Assembly (NCBI RefSeq): GCF_002953935.1
Contig: NZ_CP026514.1
Location: 1,426,001-1,490,000 of the forward strand
From: Arthrobacter sp. PGP41
GTDB lineage: Bacteria > Actinomycetota > Actinomycetes > Actinomycetales > Micrococcaceae
DNA: 64,000 nt
Direction of reading: 5' to 3'
The position numbers and the translations under genes were made by a program. This document shows, piece after piece, positions 53,992 to 64,000 of this stretch (within the stretch, counting starts at the first letter, position 1; each line of letters starts with the position of its first letter). The notes below the pieces were generated by a model that saw only the letters and a program-made list of their open reading frames with translations, did not search any database and had not been told where the DNA came from.

Positions 53992-55803
53992 GTGGTTACA
54001 AGACTGTCCCAGCTATTCCTGCGCACCCTCCGCGAAGATCCCGTCGACGCCGAGGTGGCCAGCCACCGGCTCCTGGTCCGCGCAGGCTACATCCGCCGCG
54101 CGGCCCCCGGCATCTACACCTGGCTGCCGCTGGGACTGAGCGTCCTGCGCAAGGTGGAAGCCGTTATCCGCGAGGAGATGGCCGGGATCGGGGCGCAGGA
54201 AGTCCACTTTCCGGCCCTCCTTCCCCGTGAGCCCTACGAGGCCACCAACCGCTGGACCGAATACGGCGAGGGCCTGTTCCGGCTCCAGGACCGCAAGGGC
54301 GCCGATTACCTGCTGGCCCCCACGCACGAGGAAATGTTCACGCTGCTGGTCAAGGACCTGTACTCCTCCTACAAGGACCTGCCGCTGAGCCTCTACCAGA
54401 TCCAGAACAAGTACCGCGATGAGGCGCGTCCCCGTGCCGGCCTCCTGCGCGGCCGCGAGTTCATCATGAAGGACTCCTACTCCTTCGACGTGGACGACGC
54501 CGGCCTGGACGCCAGCTACGCCGCCCACCGCGGCGCCTACCTGCGCATCTTCGAGCGCCTCGGCCTGGAGGTCATCCCGGTAACCGCGACGGCCGGTGCC
54601 ATGGGCGGCTCCAAGAGCGAAGAGTTCCTGCACCCCACCGACATCGGCGAGGACACCTTCGTCCGGTCTGCCGGCGGCTACGCAGCCAATGTCGAGGCGG
54701 TGACCACCGTGGCCCCGGCTGAGATCGACTTCACCGGCGCTCCGGCCGCCGAGGTGCTCGACACCCCGGATACCCCCACCATCGACACCCTGGTGGCAGC
54801 CTCCAATACACTCGCCCCCCGCAGCGAAGCCGACGGCGGTGCCTGGACCGCCGCCGACACCCTTAAGAACGTAGTGCTCGCCGTTACCCTGCCCACCGGC
54901 GAGCGCCAGCTGGTGGTTATCGGGGTGCCGGGCGACCGCGCCGTGGACCTGAAGCGCGTCGAAGCGAACATCGGTTCCTTCCTGCCCATCGGCGGTGAGA
55001 TCGGCCTGGAAGCCGCCAACGACGACGACCTCAAGAAGCAGCCGCTCATCGTGAAGGGCTACCTCGGCCCCGGCCTGTCCCTGGAGGAGCCCCTGCTGGG
55101 AGCCGAAAGTTCAACGAAGCTCCTGTACCTGGTGGACCCCCGCGTGGTCCGCGGCACAACCTGGATCACCGGCGCCAACGAGGCAGGCAAGCACGTATAC
55201 GGCCTGGTGGCCGGCCGGGACTTCACCTGGGACGGTGTCATCGAGTGCACGGAGGTCCGCGAAGGCGATCCCGCCCCGGATGGCTCCGGCCCGCTGGAGA
55301 CCGCCCGCGGCATCGAGATGGGGCACATCTTCCAGCTCGGCCGCAAGTACGCAGAAGCGCTGGAGTTGAAGGTCCTGGACCAGAATGGCAAGCAGGTCAC
55401 CGTGACCATGGGCTCCTATGGCGTCGGAGTCACGCGGGCCGTTGCGGCGCTGGCCGAGGCCAACCACGACGCGCGGGGGCTCGTCTGGCCGCGTGCCGTT
55501 GCCCCGGCCGATGTACATGTTGTTGCGGTGGGCAAGGGTGAAGAGATCTTCGCCACCGCCGAGCGACTGGCAGCCGACCTTGAGGCAGCGGGCCTGGATG
55601 TCCTGCTCGACGACCGGCCGAAGGTTTCGCCCGGGGTCAAGTTCGGCGATGCCGAACTGGTGGGCGTTCCCACCATCCTTGCCGTTGGCCGCGGCCTGGT
55701 GGATGGTGTTGTCGAGATCAAGGACCGCCGCAGTGGTGACGCCGAAAACGTGGCAGTGGACAAGGCAGTTGACTACGTAGTCAACGCTGTCCGCACCAGC
55801 TGA
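53992..55803 (+). CDS. proS: Prolyl-tRNA synthetase
   Basis: 603 residues, long bacterial class II form. Motif 1 region [20 protein letters not shown], motif 2 in [20 protein letters not shown] and [10 protein letters not shown], motif 3 near [18 protein letters not shown]. The editing insertion domain lies between motifs 2 and 3 (about 225-400). The anticodon domain is at the C-terminus. GTG 53992 is the start. Confidence 0.97.
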   Translation: MVTRLSQLFLRTLREDPVDAEVASHRLLVRAGYIRRAAPGIYTWLPLGLSVLRKVEAVIREEMAGIGAQEVHFPALLPREPYEATNRWTEYGEGLFRLQDRKGADYLLAPTHEEMFTLLVKDLYSSYKDLPLSLYQIQNKYRDEARPRAGLLRGREFIMKDSYSFDVDDAGLDASYAAHRGAYLRIFERLGLEVIPVTATAGAMGGSKSEEFLHPTDIGEDTFVRSAGGYAANVEAVTTVAPAEIDFTGAPAAEVLDTPDTPTIDTLVAASNTLAPRSEADGGAWTAADTLKNVVLAVTLPTGERQLVVIGVPGDRAVDLKRVEANIGSFLPIGGEIGLEAANDDDLKKQPLIVKGYLGPGLSLEEPLLGAESSTKLLYLVDPRVVRGTTWITGANEAGKHVYGLVAGRDFTWDGVIECTEVREGDPAPDGSGPLETARGIEMGHIFQLGRKYAEALELKVLDQNGKQVTVTMGSYGVGVTRAVAALAEANHDARGLVWPRAVAPADVHVVAVGKGEEIFATAERLAADLEAAGLDVLLDDRPKVSPGVKFGDAELVGVPTILAVGRGLVDGVVEIKDRRSGDAENVAVDKAVDYVVNAVRTS

Positions 55804-55810
55804 CCCGGCA

Positions 55811-56605
55811 GTGGAGTCCGGACTCGAATCCCTCGGGCTGACAACACTCCTTTTGATCGTGCTAGCCGGTTTCGCTGCCGGCTGGGTGGACGCAGTGGTG
55901 GGCGGGGGCGGGCTGATCCAGCTCCCCGCCCTGCTGCTGGTCCCGGGGATCACCCCCGTCCAAGCGCTGGCGACGAACAAGATGGGGTCCATCTTCGGCA
56001 CCGCCACCAGTGCTGCCACCTACTACCGGCGGGTGGGACCGGACCTTAAGACGGCGCTGCCGATGGCCGTGATCGCCCTGGCGGGCAGCTTTGGCGGCGC
56101 CGTGCTGGCAGCAACCCTGCCGGCTACGGTCTTCAAGCCCATCATCGTCACGGCGCTGGTCGCCGTCGCCCTTTTCACTGCACTGAAGCCGGACGTTGGC
56201 GGCATCACCGTGCTGCGGCACGATGGCCGTAGGCACTACGTGATTGCCTGCCTGATCGGGGCCGTCATCGGTTTCTACGACGGCCTCATCGGCCCGGGGA
56301 CAGGCTCCTTCCTGGTCATCGCCCTGGTCTCGGCGATGGGCTATGCCTTCCTGGAAGCCAGCGCCAAAGCCAAGATCGTCAACATGGCCACCAATGCGGG
56401 CGCACTGCTGTTCTTCCTGCCCCACGGCTCCCTCCTGTGGGGCCTCGGCCTGCTGCTGGGAGCTGCCAACATGGCTGGCGGCTACCTCGGAGCAAGGACA
56501 GCAGTCAAACAGGGAAGCCGCTTTGTCCGCGCGGTCTTCCTGCTGGTGGTGTCGGGCCTCATCATCAAGCTCGGCTACGACGTCTGGCAGGAAAACTTCG
56601 CCTGA
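55811..56605 (+). CDS. TauE/SafE-family sulfite exporter-like permease
   Basis: 264 residues with about eight helices. The repeated motif VDAVVGGGGLIQLPALLLV (about 27-45) and YDGLIGPGTGSFLVIALV (about 156-173) mark the TauE/SafE family. Members export sulfite, organosulfonates or other small anions. GTG 55811, 8 bp after proS. Confidence 0.9.
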   Translation: MESGLESLGLTTLLLIVLAGFAAGWVDAVVGGGGLIQLPALLLVPGITPVQALATNKMGSIFGTATSAATYYRRVGPDLKTALPMAVIALAGSFGGAVLAATLPATVFKPIIVTALVAVALFTALKPDVGGITVLRHDGRRHYVIACLIGAVIGFYDGLIGPGTGSFLVIALVSAMGYAFLEASAKAKIVNMATNAGALLFFLPHGSLLWGLGLLLGAANMAGGYLGARTAVKQGSRFVRAVFLLVVSGLIIKLGYDVWQENFA

Positions 56606-56662
56606 AACTGCCCTGGAAAAGCAGGCTCGGAGGCCCGGCCGGCGGAGGCGTAGCATGCAGAT

Positions 56663-58054
56663 ATGTCACATGGCTATGACGAGTACGCCCCGGCCCTGGC
56701 GGCAGCGGCAGGCCACGCCGCGGCCTGGCTGCGAAGCCTTCCCGAGAGGCCCGTGGGACCGGCGGCGGCCGCCCATGACCTCACCGGCGCCTTTGGCGGC
56801 CCGCTGCCGCGTGAGGGGATGCCGGCTGAGAAAGTGGTGGACCTGCTGGCGAAGACGGCAGAACCGGGGCTCATGGCCATGCCCTCCGGCCGGTTCTTCG
56901 GCTGGGTGATCGGCGGGACGCTACCTGCCGCCCTTGCCTCCGACTGGCTGGTGAGTGCCTGGGACCAGAACGCCGGACTGCGCTACGCCACCCCTGCCAT
57001 GGCGGCGGTCGAGGAGGGCGCGGGCAGTTGGCTCCTGGAACTGCTGGGACTTCCTGGACAGTCCGACGTCGGGTTCGTTACCGGCGCCACGATGGCGAAT
57101 TTCACCTGCATGGCCGCCGCACGGTGGCGGCTGCTTGCGGACGCCGGCTGGGACCTGGACAGTGACGGGCTGTCTGGCGCTCCGAGGATCCGCTGCCTGG
57201 TGGGGCGGGAACGGCATGACACCGTGGACCTTGGCCTGCGCTACCTGGGCCTGGGCAAGCCCGCGGTGGTGGACTCCGACAGCCAGGGGCGGTTGATCCC
57301 CGAAGCCCTGGACGCAGCACTGGCTGGAGGCTCAGGCCCCGCATTAGTCTGCCTCCAGGCAGGGAACGTCCATTCAGGCGCTTTTGACCCGTTCCCCGAA
57401 GCCATCCGCGTTGCCCGGAAACACGGAGCGTGGGTCCATGTGGATGGCGCCTTCGGCCTGTGGGCCGCCGCAGCCCCCGAACTGCGCCATCTGATCCGTG
57501 GCTATGAGGATGCGGACTCCTGGGGAACGGATGCCCACAAGACCCTCAACGTTCCCTACGACTGCGGCATCGCGATTGTCCGGGATGCTGCAGCCCTTCG
57601 CTCTGCCATGGGCCTGCACGCCAGCTACCTGGTGCATGACGCGGAAGGTCCCGGCGATCCCTTCGAAAAGGTCCCGGAGCTGTCACGGCGGGCGCGCGGC
57701 GTGACGGTGTGGGCGGCCCTGAAGAGCCTCGGCTCCGACGGCGTGGCAGCCCAGGTGGAGGGAATGGCCGCCGCGGCCTCGGAAATCGCCGCGGGGCTGG
57801 CCGGGCTGGACGGCGTGGAAGTGTTGAACGACGTCGGCTACACCCAGGTTTGCGTGGCGTTCGGCGACGACGCCACCACCCGGGCGGTGACGGCCCGCGT
57901 CATCGGGGACGGCAGGGTATGGATGTCCGGGTCACGGTGGCGGGACCGGGACATCCTCCGGGTGTCGGTCAGCAACTGGCGCACCGAAGGGGACGAGGTC
58001 GGCACTGCCGTGGACGCCATCCGTTCCGCACTCGCCGCCGTGCGCGGCAGCTGA
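56663..58054 (+). CDS. PLP-dependent decarboxylase (group II type)
   Basis: 463 residues. The lysine that binds pyridoxal phosphate is in WGTDAHKTLNVPYD. Upstream are GFVTGATMANFTCMAAARWR (cofactor phosphate) and HVDGAFGLWAA (the Asp for the pyridine N). The pattern fits aromatic-amino-acid or glutamate decarboxylase-like enzymes; substrate unknown. No motif is missing. Confidence 0.88.
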   Translation: MSHGYDEYAPALAAAAGHAAAWLRSLPERPVGPAAAAHDLTGAFGGPLPREGMPAEKVVDLLAKTAEPGLMAMPSGRFFGWVIGGTLPAALASDWLVSAWDQNAGLRYATPAMAAVEEGAGSWLLELLGLPGQSDVGFVTGATMANFTCMAAARWRLLADAGWDLDSDGLSGAPRIRCLVGRERHDTVDLGLRYLGLGKPAVVDSDSQGRLIPEALDAALAGGSGPALVCLQAGNVHSGAFDPFPEAIRVARKHGAWVHVDGAFGLWAAAAPELRHLIRGYEDADSWGTDAHKTLNVPYDCGIAIVRDAAALRSAMGLHASYLVHDAEGPGDPFEKVPELSRRARGVTVWAALKSLGSDGVAAQVEGMAAAASEIAAGLAGLDGVEVLNDVGYTQVCVAFGDDATTRAVTARVIGDGRVWMSGSRWRDRDILRVSVSNWRTEGDEVGTAVDAIRSALAAVRGS

Positions 58055-58071
58055 CCTGGGAACGTGGCCGG

Positions 58072-59115
58072 TCAGGTCGGACCCGCGGCCTGGCCGGGCT
58101 CCGGCAAAGCATGTGCCGGCGGCAGTCCTTCCAGGGTCCGCCCGGCGAGGGTACTGGCAACCCAGAGGGACCTTGCCAAATCGCCGCGATGGCGGGGCTT
58201 CCCGGCGTACCAGAGCGCGTTGGCCACTTCCCTGGCCACGGCCCATTGCCGGGCGGCCTCGGGGTCCAGGCCGGCTGCGGCGCTGAAGTCCGCGCAGCGT
58301 CCACGCAGGCCGGCTTCGGGCTGGTTCAGCGGCAGGTCCTGCAGGCGGTTCCATAACAGCGGTGCCACGCCGAATTCCGGTTCGCCGATCATGGGCTGGG
58401 GGTCGATGGCTGCGAAACCGTCCGGCGTTGGTTTTCCGTTTGTTGCGCGGGTGCCCGGCCTGGCCAGGATATTGAGGTAGTGCAGGTCCGTATGGACCAG
58501 GACGTCCCGCGCCGAGCGGCGCCCCACCGCGCCCCGTATCTGGCACACCTCCAGCGCCGCTTCCAGCAGCCACCGTGGAAAGGGGCGGCCGAGCTGTTCC
58601 CAATCCGCGGGGAGGTCGTCGCTCCACTGTTCGGCACGGGCGGCGATGTGCTCGAACTCCCGCCACTGCGGCCGGTCATCGGGAAGGAGGCTTAGCTGGC
58701 GGACCAGCCCGCCCCATACCACCACGGCGTCAGCCATCGGCACGTTGCTGAGCGGGCGGCCGGCGTCGAGCCTTTCGAGGAGCATGGAACACGTGCCCGT
58801 GTCCGACGCCAGCAGCGCGACGGCGCCCCGCCCGCTCCACAGTGACAGCGCATGCCGCTCCACCCTCGCTTCGTCGTGGGGGAAGGCGATCTTGAGGGCA
58901 GCGGGGGAGGCGTCCTCCCGGACCACCGGAATCACGACCGCACCGTGGCCGTTCCAGGGCACGACGCCGGGACCAAGGCCGGAGGCAAGATGCCACCGGG
59001 CCAGCAGGCTTTCGGCGATGCCGGGCAAGGAAGCCAGCCAGGCCCGGCCTTCCGGGGTGCCGCCGTAGCGCGCGGCAAGGTCCGGAGGAATGGGGAGTAC
59101 CGTTGGCTGGCTCAT
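58072..59115 (-). CDS. Aminoglycoside/hydroxyurea phosphotransferase-family kinase
   Basis: 347 residues of the streptomycin-6-kinase type. The Brenner-type motif is DVLVHTDLHYLNILARPG (about 204-221), with a second metal-binding Asp in AAIDPQPMIGEPEFGVAPLL. Such genes are common on actinobacterial chromosomes, and most do not cause clinical resistance. The natural substrate is unknown. Convergent with the decarboxylase gene, 17 bp apart. Confidence 0.88.
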   Translation of the reverse strand: MSQPTVLPIPPDLAARYGGTPEGRAWLASLPGIAESLLARWHLASGLGPGVVPWNGHGAVVIPVVREDASPAALKIAFPHDEARVERHALSLWSGRGAVALLASDTGTCSMLLERLDAGRPLSNVPMADAVVVWGGLVRQLSLLPDDRPQWREFEHIAARAEQWSDDLPADWEQLGRPFPRWLLEAALEVCQIRGAVGRRSARDVLVHTDLHYLNILARPGTRATNGKPTPDGFAAIDPQPMIGEPEFGVAPLLWNRLQDLPLNQPEAGLRGRCADFSAAAGLDPEAARQWAVAREVANALWYAGKPRHRGDLARSLWVASTLAGRTLEGLPPAHALPEPGQAAGPT

Positions 59116-59164
59116 CAGTCCCAGCCTAAGGGCAACGGCCGTGCTGTCCCGGGGGCGGCGGGCG

Positions 59165-59932
59165 CTACACCACGCCCGTGGCGCCGAGCATGCTGCCGAT
59201 GCTGAACGTGGCGGCGAGGGCCAGGGCGCCGCCCGCCACCACCCTGACCGCGGCCCTGGATTTGGAACCGCCGCCGATCCAGGCGCCCAATGCTCCCGTC
59301 AGGGCCAGTGCAACCAGGACAGCAGCGAAGGTCAAGGGAACACGGACCTCCGGCGGCGGAAGAAGGATTGCCAGCATTGGGAGGACCGCGCCGATAACAA
59401 AAGCCATGGCTGAAGCGAAGGCCGCGTGCCAGGGGTTCACGATGTCCGTCTCGTCGATGTTGAGTTCGGCGGAGAGGTGCGCGGCCAGGGCATCATGGGC
59501 CGTGAGTTCTTCGGCTACCTTGCCGGCTGTTTCGGGGCTGAGGCCCTTGGCGAGGTAGATGGCGGTAAGTTCTGCCAGTTCCTCCGCCGGTTCCTCGGCC
59601 AGCTCCCGGCGCTCTTTCTCTATCAGGGCTTTTTGGCTGTCGCTCTGGCTGCTCACGGATACGTACTCACCCAGTGCCATGGATACCGCGCCGCCCACCA
59701 GCCCCGCGGCCCCGGCAGCGAGGATGGGGCCGGACTCGGCGGTGGCCCCTGCCACGCCAACCACGATCGCCGCCACCGAGACGATGCCGTCGTTGGCACC
59801 CAGGACGCCCGCACGCAGCCAGTTCAGCCGCTGGGCGGTATCGTTGCCGTGCGGTTCGGTCTCCATGTGGCGGCGAAGTTCCGGGGCCCCGGTGTCCGCT
59901 GCACCCTGTTCCGCGGGTTCATGTGCGTCCAT
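59165..59932 (-). CDS. VIT1/CCC1-family metal transporter
   Basis: 255 residues. LNWLRAGVLGANDGIVSVAA (about 37-56) is the family's first helix. Further on, GGAVSMALGEYVSVSSQSDS has the conserved Gly/Met/Glu pattern. A cytoplasmic metal-binding region with repeated Glu follows, then three helices. It moves Fe2+ or Mn2+ out of the cytosol. ATG 59932 is used (MDAHEPAEQ); TTG 59944 is possible. Confidence 0.9.
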   Translation of the reverse strand: MDAHEPAEQGAADTGAPELRRHMETEPHGNDTAQRLNWLRAGVLGANDGIVSVAAIVVGVAGATAESGPILAAGAAGLVGGAVSMALGEYVSVSSQSDSQKALIEKERRELAEEPAEELAELTAIYLAKGLSPETAGKVAEELTAHDALAAHLSAELNIDETDIVNPWHAAFASAMAFVIGAVLPMLAILLPPPEVRVPLTFAAVLVALALTGALGAWIGGGSKSRAAVRVVAGGALALAATFSIGSMLGATGVV

Positions 59933-60061
59933 GCTCTTCAGCAAACCATCAGAAGCTGTCCCGGGCCACCCGGCACGGACAGGAAAGCGGCGCCCTGGCC
60001 GGGTTCATCGGAGTGGGGGTGCTGACTCCCGTAATTATGGGAGCTGCCGCGTCCCCTCAGT

Positions 60062-61303
60062 TCATGGCTCTGCCGGCGCAGGAGCGGAACTGGCGGGAAG
60101 GTCCGGCAGCTGGTCCTGGTCGAGGACGACGCCGGGAACCGGCCCCGGGTCCGCGCCCCAGTGGGCAGCGCGGCGTGCCGCGGCCTGAAGGGCGGAGATG
60201 GCCCACTCCCGCGTGCCGCCGTCGGCAAGGGCAATGACGTCCCCGAAGGCAGGAAGCGACACCAGCTCCAGGCGGGCAAGCCCGGCAGCCGGGTGGGCAA
60301 GGAATTCCGGGTCCAGTACGTAGCCGGGCTGCTGCATCTGTGCGGCACTGCATGCTGCCCGGGAGTGCGCCGCGGCTTCGGCGGCAAGGTCTTCATGCGC
60401 GGCAAGGAAGGCTCCCGCCGCGCCGGTGTCCTTGGCTGCCAGCCGGGGGAGTGCCGCCTGGTAGGCGTAGACACTCTGCTGTTCGGCGGCCAGGGCCGCC
60501 GAAAGCGCATTGGCGACAGCTGCAACCGTCCCTGTGCCGGTTGTTTCCTGTCCAGCAGATGCCGGAGCCGCGGCCGTGGGAGGACCCGCGGGCGCCGGAA
60601 GAAACGGCGGGCAGGCGGATTCCGTCGGGGATCGCGTGGGGCTGGCTGCGGGTGTGGCGGCTGTGGATGGAGAGGCACCGGCGGGCGTCCCTGCGGCTGA
60701 GTGCGGCAGTGTTTCCACGGCGACGCCGCCGGCGGCGGCCACGTCCTCGGCGGCGAGCAGTTGGGCGGTGCCGGCACCGGCCAGCAGCCGGGCCAGCCCG
60801 CCGTCGGCCTTTGCTGCGTCGGCGAGGCGCTGCACTCCGCTGGCCGAGAGCGCGGACGCCAGCCCTGCAAGGCTGGAAAGTTCCGCCTTGGGGGATTCCG
60901 TCGTCGTTGGCTGCGGGGCGGGCTGCGCGGAGGCAGGGGAGGGTGCGTCCAGCGCAGGGGCGGCTTCCGACGGCGAAAGGAGGGTGCGCGCCTGCAGCGT
61001 CAGCAATGTCACAGCCGTGTCCACGGCGGCCGTTTTTCCGCCAACGTCCGGGGCGCCGCCGGCTGCCGGCACAGCTGACAGCACCCCAGCGGCCGTTCGC
61101 AGCTCCAGCGCGTCATCCAGGGCGGCCATCCTCGCCTGCTCGGAGAACGGCGGATCCGCGGGCGGCGGCGGTTCCGCGGGGATCAGGGCGAATCCGAGGC
61201 TGAGGACAAGGAGGGCTGTGAACGACATAACGGCGTACCGGAAATAGCGCAGCATTGGGCGGTTTTCCCGATTGTCGTCTTTCACAACAGACCATGGTGT
61301 CAC
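60062..61303 (-). CDS. DUF4439-like ferritin-fold envelope protein
   Basis: 413 residues. A membrane segment (about 23-43) anchors a long Ala/Pro/Ser-rich region (about 60-240). A helical C-terminal domain (about 260-385) resembles DUF4439, with AALAAEQQSVYAYQAALPRL and AAHEDLAAEAAAHSRA, a ferritin-like bundle that may have lost metal ligands. The start may be GTG 61303, GTG 61285 or ATG 61255. The gene is divergent from rimP. Confidence 0.7.
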   Translation of the reverse strand: MTPWSVVKDDNRENRPMLRYFRYAVMSFTALLVLSLGFALIPAEPPPPADPPFSEQARMAALDDALELRTAAGVLSAVPAAGGAPDVGGKTAAVDTAVTLLTLQARTLLSPSEAAPALDAPSPASAQPAPQPTTTESPKAELSSLAGLASALSASGVQRLADAAKADGGLARLLAGAGTAQLLAAEDVAAAGGVAVETLPHSAAGTPAGASPSTAATPAASPTRSPTESACPPFLPAPAGPPTAAAPASAGQETTGTGTVAAVANALSAALAAEQQSVYAYQAALPRLAAKDTGAAGAFLAAHEDLAAEAAAHSRAACSAAQMQQPGYVLDPEFLAHPAAGLARLELVSLPAFGDVIALADGGTREWAISALQAAARRAAHWGADPGPVPGVVLDQDQLPDLPASSAPAPAEP

Positions 61304-61389
61304 GCCGGCTGGGAATCTCCGTCCCGCCGGACCGGTAAAATAGCTACGCTAGTACACACAACATCATCTATAGGGAGGCGGCGGGCATC

Positions 61390-62004
61390 GTGAGCAATTC
61401 AGAAGCCACGGCTTCATCGGACCTGACCGGAACGGGTAAGGCTGATGCCGCACCCGCCAACAACCCGGAAGCTGCCCGGCTCCGCGCGCTCCTCGAACCG
61501 GCGGTGCAGGCGAACCGCCTGTACCTGGAGGACGTGGCCATCGTGGCGGGTTCCCACCGGGTGGTCCACGTTGTGGTGGACCTGCCCCAGGAGGAAACCG
61601 GCGGCGTCAGCCTTGATGTCATTGCGGACATCTCGAAAGTCCTGTCCGACGTCCTGGACAACGATCCCGCCGACGACGGCCGGCCCTATGATCTCGAGGT
61701 TTCCTCGCCCGGCGTGGGGCGCCCCCTGACCGAGCCGCGCCACTGGCACCGCGCCAAGGGCCGCATGGTCAAGGTCAATGTTGCCCAGGGGGACAACGTC
61801 ACCGGCCGCATCCAGTCAGTGGATGACGGGGGAGTGATGATCATCCCGGAGATCGCCGTGAAAAAGGGAATGAAGCCCAAGCAGGGCGATCCCGTCAAGC
61901 TTCCTTTCGACAGGATCCGCAACGGAAAAGTCGAGATCGAATTCAGCCACCTCTCCGAGGACGGTCTGGAACCTGAACACAATGGACCTTCTGAGGAGGC
62001 CTGA
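61390..62004 (+). CDS. rimP: Ribosome maturation factor
   Basis: 204 residues. It helps assemble the 30S subunit. Core elements [20 protein letters not shown], then [20 protein letters not shown], are diagnostic. The N-terminal 25 residues are extra. GTG 61390 follows GGGAGGCGGCGGG. Possible -10 sites are TAAAAT (61336) and TACGCT (61345). It starts the nusA-infB operon. Confidence 0.95.
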   Translation: MSNSEATASSDLTGTGKADAAPANNPEAARLRALLEPAVQANRLYLEDVAIVAGSHRVVHVVVDLPQEETGGVSLDVIADISKVLSDVLDNDPADDGRPYDLEVSSPGVGRPLTEPRHWHRAKGRMVKVNVAQGDNVTGRIQSVDDGGVMIIPEIAVKKGMKPKQGDPVKLPFDRIRNGKVEIEFSHLSEDGLEPEHNGPSEEA

Positions 62005-62984
62005 TGGATATTGACATGAGCGCACTGAGACTTCTGGAGCGTGAGCGTGAAATTCCGCTGGACCTCCTCATCCCCACCATTGAGCAGGCGCTCCTGGTGG
62101 CCTACCACAAGTCGCCCGGCGCCTTCGAAAAGGCCCGCGCCGAACTGGACCGCAAGAGCGGCCACGTGACCATTTGGGCTGTGGAGATTGACGACGACGG
62201 CGCCCCCATCGGCGAGTTCGAGCACACCCCTGAGGGGTTCGGCCGGATCGCTGCCAGCACCGCGCGCCAGATCATCCTGCAACGCCTGCGTGACGTTGAG
62301 GACGACAACGTGCTGGGCGAGTTCAAGGGCCGCGAAGGCGAGCTGGTGTCCGGCACCATCCAGCAGGGCAACAACCCCCACATGATCCAGGTCAACCTGG
62401 GCTCCGTCGAGGCGCTGCTGCCGCCGCCCGAGCAGGTTCCCGGGGAGAAGTACATCCACGGCAACCGGCTGCGCGCTTTGGTCATTGACGTCCACCGTGG
62501 TTCAAAGGGCCCGTCCGTCACTCTCTCCAGGTCCCACCCCGGCCTGGTCCGCAAGCTCTTTGAACTGGAAGTGCCGGAGATCGCCGACCGCTCGGTCGAG
62601 ATCGTGGCACTGGCCAGGGAAGCCGGCCACCGCACCAAGATTGCGGTCAAGGCCAACGTCCCCGGCATCAACGCCAAGGGAGCCTGCATCGGCGAGATGG
62701 GGTCGCGGGTCCGCGCCGTCATGAATGAACTCAACGACGAAAAGATCGACATCGTCGATTTCAGCGAGAACCCGGCCACCTTCATTGCCAGCGCGCTGTC
62801 GCCGTCGCGAGTGAATTCCGTCACCATCACCGATGAAGCCACCCGGTCCGCCCGCGTGGTGGTTCCGGACTACCAGCTCTCCCTGGCAATCGGCAAAGAG
62901 GGCCAGAACGCGCGGCTGGCGGCCAAGCTCACCGGCTGGCGGATCGACATCGTGTCCGACGCCGCCCAGGCGCGGGACAACTAA
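62004..62984 (+). CDS. nusA: Transcription elongation/termination factor NusA
   Basis: 326 residues. The N-terminal RNA-polymerase-binding domain, S1 domain ([20 protein letters not shown]), and two KH domains ending [20 protein letters not shown]. The acidic repeats found in proteobacterial NusA are missing, as is normal for Actinobacteria. The ATG overlaps the rimP stop. Confidence 0.97.
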   Translation: MDIDMSALRLLEREREIPLDLLIPTIEQALLVAYHKSPGAFEKARAELDRKSGHVTIWAVEIDDDGAPIGEFEHTPEGFGRIAASTARQIILQRLRDVEDDNVLGEFKGREGELVSGTIQQGNNPHMIQVNLGSVEALLPPPEQVPGEKYIHGNRLRALVIDVHRGSKGPSVTLSRSHPGLVRKLFELEVPEIADRSVEIVALAREAGHRTKIAVKANVPGINAKGACIGEMGSRVRAVMNELNDEKIDIVDFSENPATFIASALSPSRVNSVTITDEATRSARVVVPDYQLSLAIGKEGQNARLAAKLTGWRIDIVSDAAQARDN

Positions 62985-63052
62985 GCAGTCTTTCGCCGTC
63001 CTCCCGCGCCGGAAACGCCCCCGCAGTTTCGGGCAGAACGGCCGGGAGGGGC

Positions 63053-63058
63053 TAGAAT
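63053..63058 (+). promoter_or_regulatory. Putative -10 before ylxR
   Basis: TAGAAT in GGGGCTAGAATAGTAAAG, about 110 bp upstream of the ylxR start. It would allow ylxR-infB to be transcribed apart from nusA. No clear -35. Confidence 0.45.
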
Positions 63059-63170
63059 AGTAAAGACCGCGCCTAACGGCCGGCAGCCGTGCGCCCTGGG
63101 CGTGCCCAATCCGTTCAAACCGGAGGAAGGCCGTTCTCGGCCAGCAGATATGAACGTCAGGAAGATGACC

Positions 63171-63506
63171 GTGCCAGTAGCAAGCGGGAATCAGCCGGAG
63201 CGTACCTGCATCGGATGCCGGAAGAAGGGCACGCGGAATGAGTTACTCCGGCTCGTCGCCGAAGGCAGTGGATCAAACGCTGTCCTGGTGGATGAACGAC
63301 GCCGGATGGCTGGCCGGGGTGCATGGCTGCATCCCAGCGAATCGTGCCTGGCTCTGGCGTTGAAGCGGCGAGCGTTCGGACGTGCCCTGCGGGGAGCGAC
63401 CGGTACCGCCGCCGTCGAACGCCGGATCACGTCAGGCCCGAGCGTTGCACGCGTTCCGGCAACTGCAACACCAACCGTCCAACCTGAAAGCGGGTCAGAA
63501 AACTGA
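63171..63506 (+). CDS. ylxR: YlxR-family (DUF448) RNA-binding protein
   Basis: 111 residues. The signature PERTCIGCRKKG is complete, followed by LLRLVAEGSG and GRGAWLHPSESCLALALKRR. It is usually found between nusA and infB. GTG 63171 was chosen because AGGAAG lies 6 bp upstream; the open frame also contains ATG 63165 and ATG 63150. Confidence 0.9.
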   Translation: MPVASGNQPERTCIGCRKKGTRNELLRLVAEGSGSNAVLVDERRRMAGRGAWLHPSESCLALALKRRAFGRALRGATGTAAVERRITSGPSVARVPATATPTVQPESGSEN

Positions 63507-63658
63507 TGGAAACCCGATGAGTTCCCAGCGATGAGTGCGCAACGATGACAACTTTGTTGCGCTCTGCAATGGGCCCTTCTGCAGTATTTGCGGCTTGGGC
63601 CCGCAGTAAGAAGTAGACGGTTCGTGCCTGGCTCGGTGCGGACCGAGACAGGAGAAAT

Positions 63659-64000
63659 GTGGCCAAGGTCCGCGTACATGAGCTCGCCAAAGAGCTCGGT
63701 ATTACTTCCAAAGATGCAGTGACAAAACTGCAGGAACTGGGCGAATTCGTTCGCTCTGCCTCTTCAACCATTGAGGCCCCCGTTGTGCGCAAACTGCGCA
63801 ACGCCTTCCCCGACGCCGCCCCCAAGGCTGCCGCACCGGCAGCCGCCCCCAAGGCAGCCGCTCCGGCGGCAGAGGCGCGTCCCTCAACACCGGCACCCGG
63901 TCCGGCAGCTCCGAAGGCTCCGGCCCCCAAGGCTGAAGCGCCCGCGCCCGCCGCTCCGGCAGCACCGGCACAGGCGGCTGCTCCGGCAGCCCCCGCTGCC
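63659..64000 (+). CDS. infB: Translation initiation factor IF-2, 5' part only
   Basis: 114 codons to the window end, no stop. [20 protein letters not shown] and [20 protein letters not shown] are the N-terminal IF-2 module, and then a Pro/Ala/Lys-rich linker begins. The GTPase domain is outside the window. GTG 63659 follows GACAGGAGAAAT, a strong ribosome site. Confidence 0.95.
   Translation, partial: MAKVRVHELAKELGITSKDAVTKLQELGEFVRSASSTIEAPVVRKLRNAFPDAAPKAAAPAAAPKAAAPAAEARPSTPAPGPAAPKAPAPKAEAPAPAAPAAPAQAAAPAAPAA

Noticed and set aside
58072-59115. Acquired antibiotic resistance gene
   Set aside because: There is no mobile element nearby, base composition matches the neighbours, and such kinases are common chromosomal genes in Actinobacteria.

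Overview
The window looks like chromosomal DNA from a high-GC Gram-positive actinobacterium, most likely Arthrobacter or Pseudarthrobacter (Micrococcaceae). The reasons are very high GC, many GTG starts, the order rpsB-tsf-pyrH-frr-cdsA and dxr-rseP-ispG-proS-rimP-nusA-ylxR-infB, and a bkd/mcc/sco catabolic locus arranged as in other Actinobacteria. The genus is inferred, not proven. No replication origin, rRNA or CRISPR array was seen.

Layout. 1-12.9 kb: part of an alpha/beta hydrolase, a YibE/F membrane protein, dusB-dgt-dnaG, two near-identical tRNA-Asn genes each with its own terminator, small hypothetical genes, a Bcr/CflA-type MFS exporter, a holin-like envelope protein, a CDP-alcohol phosphatidyltransferase, a DMT-type membrane protein and a GT4 glycosyltransferase. 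13.0-16.1 kb: a degenerate mobile island in the 3' end of a CAT-anticodon tRNA gene, bounded by perfect 39-bp direct repeats. It holds an integrase remnant, a frameshifted gene that may be a GmrSD/DUF262-like C-terminus, one intact methyltransferase gene and a resolvase HTH fragment. 16.2-23.5 kb: an acyl-CoA dehydrogenase, an M23 protein, and the rpsB-tsf-pyrH-frr-cdsA block followed by a DivIVA-domain protein. 23.6-29.6 kb: a LytS/LytTR two-component system between two SSS-type monocarboxylate symporter modules. 29.7-43.5 kb: an Lrp regulator divergent from bkdABC, then a BkaR-like TetR regulator divergent from mccB-mccA-acd-scoA-scoB-maoC-citE. This is the gene set of the Mycobacterium tuberculosis Rv2495c-Rv2506 region, so branched-chain 2-oxoacid, leucine and possibly itaconate breakdown are encoded together. 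43.5-64 kb: a lipase-maturation-factor-like protein, dxr, rseP, a SatD-like regulator with a membrane partner, a YCII protein, ispG, GNAT, a TetR/ABC-2 exporter operon, proS, a TauE-type permease, a PLP decarboxylase, an APH-type kinase, a VIT1-like transporter, a DUF4439-like protein, rimP-nusA-ylxR and the start of infB.

Regulation visible in the sequence. A 16-bp palindrome of the form GTTAnTC-n5-TAAC occurs twice between the TetR gene and mccB and once before the distant acyl-CoA dehydrogenase at 16.2 kb, which suggests one regulon. CRP/GlxR-like TGTGA-N6-TCACA sites lie before bkdA (perfect core) and before the DUF485-actP pair (one mismatch). Further palindromes precede the ABC exporter operon and the satD-like gene. 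A large inverted repeat of unknown role lies upstream of proS. The best candidates for something undescribed are the island with its lone intact methyltransferase, the satD-membrane pair with its repeat cluster, and the structured segment before proS.
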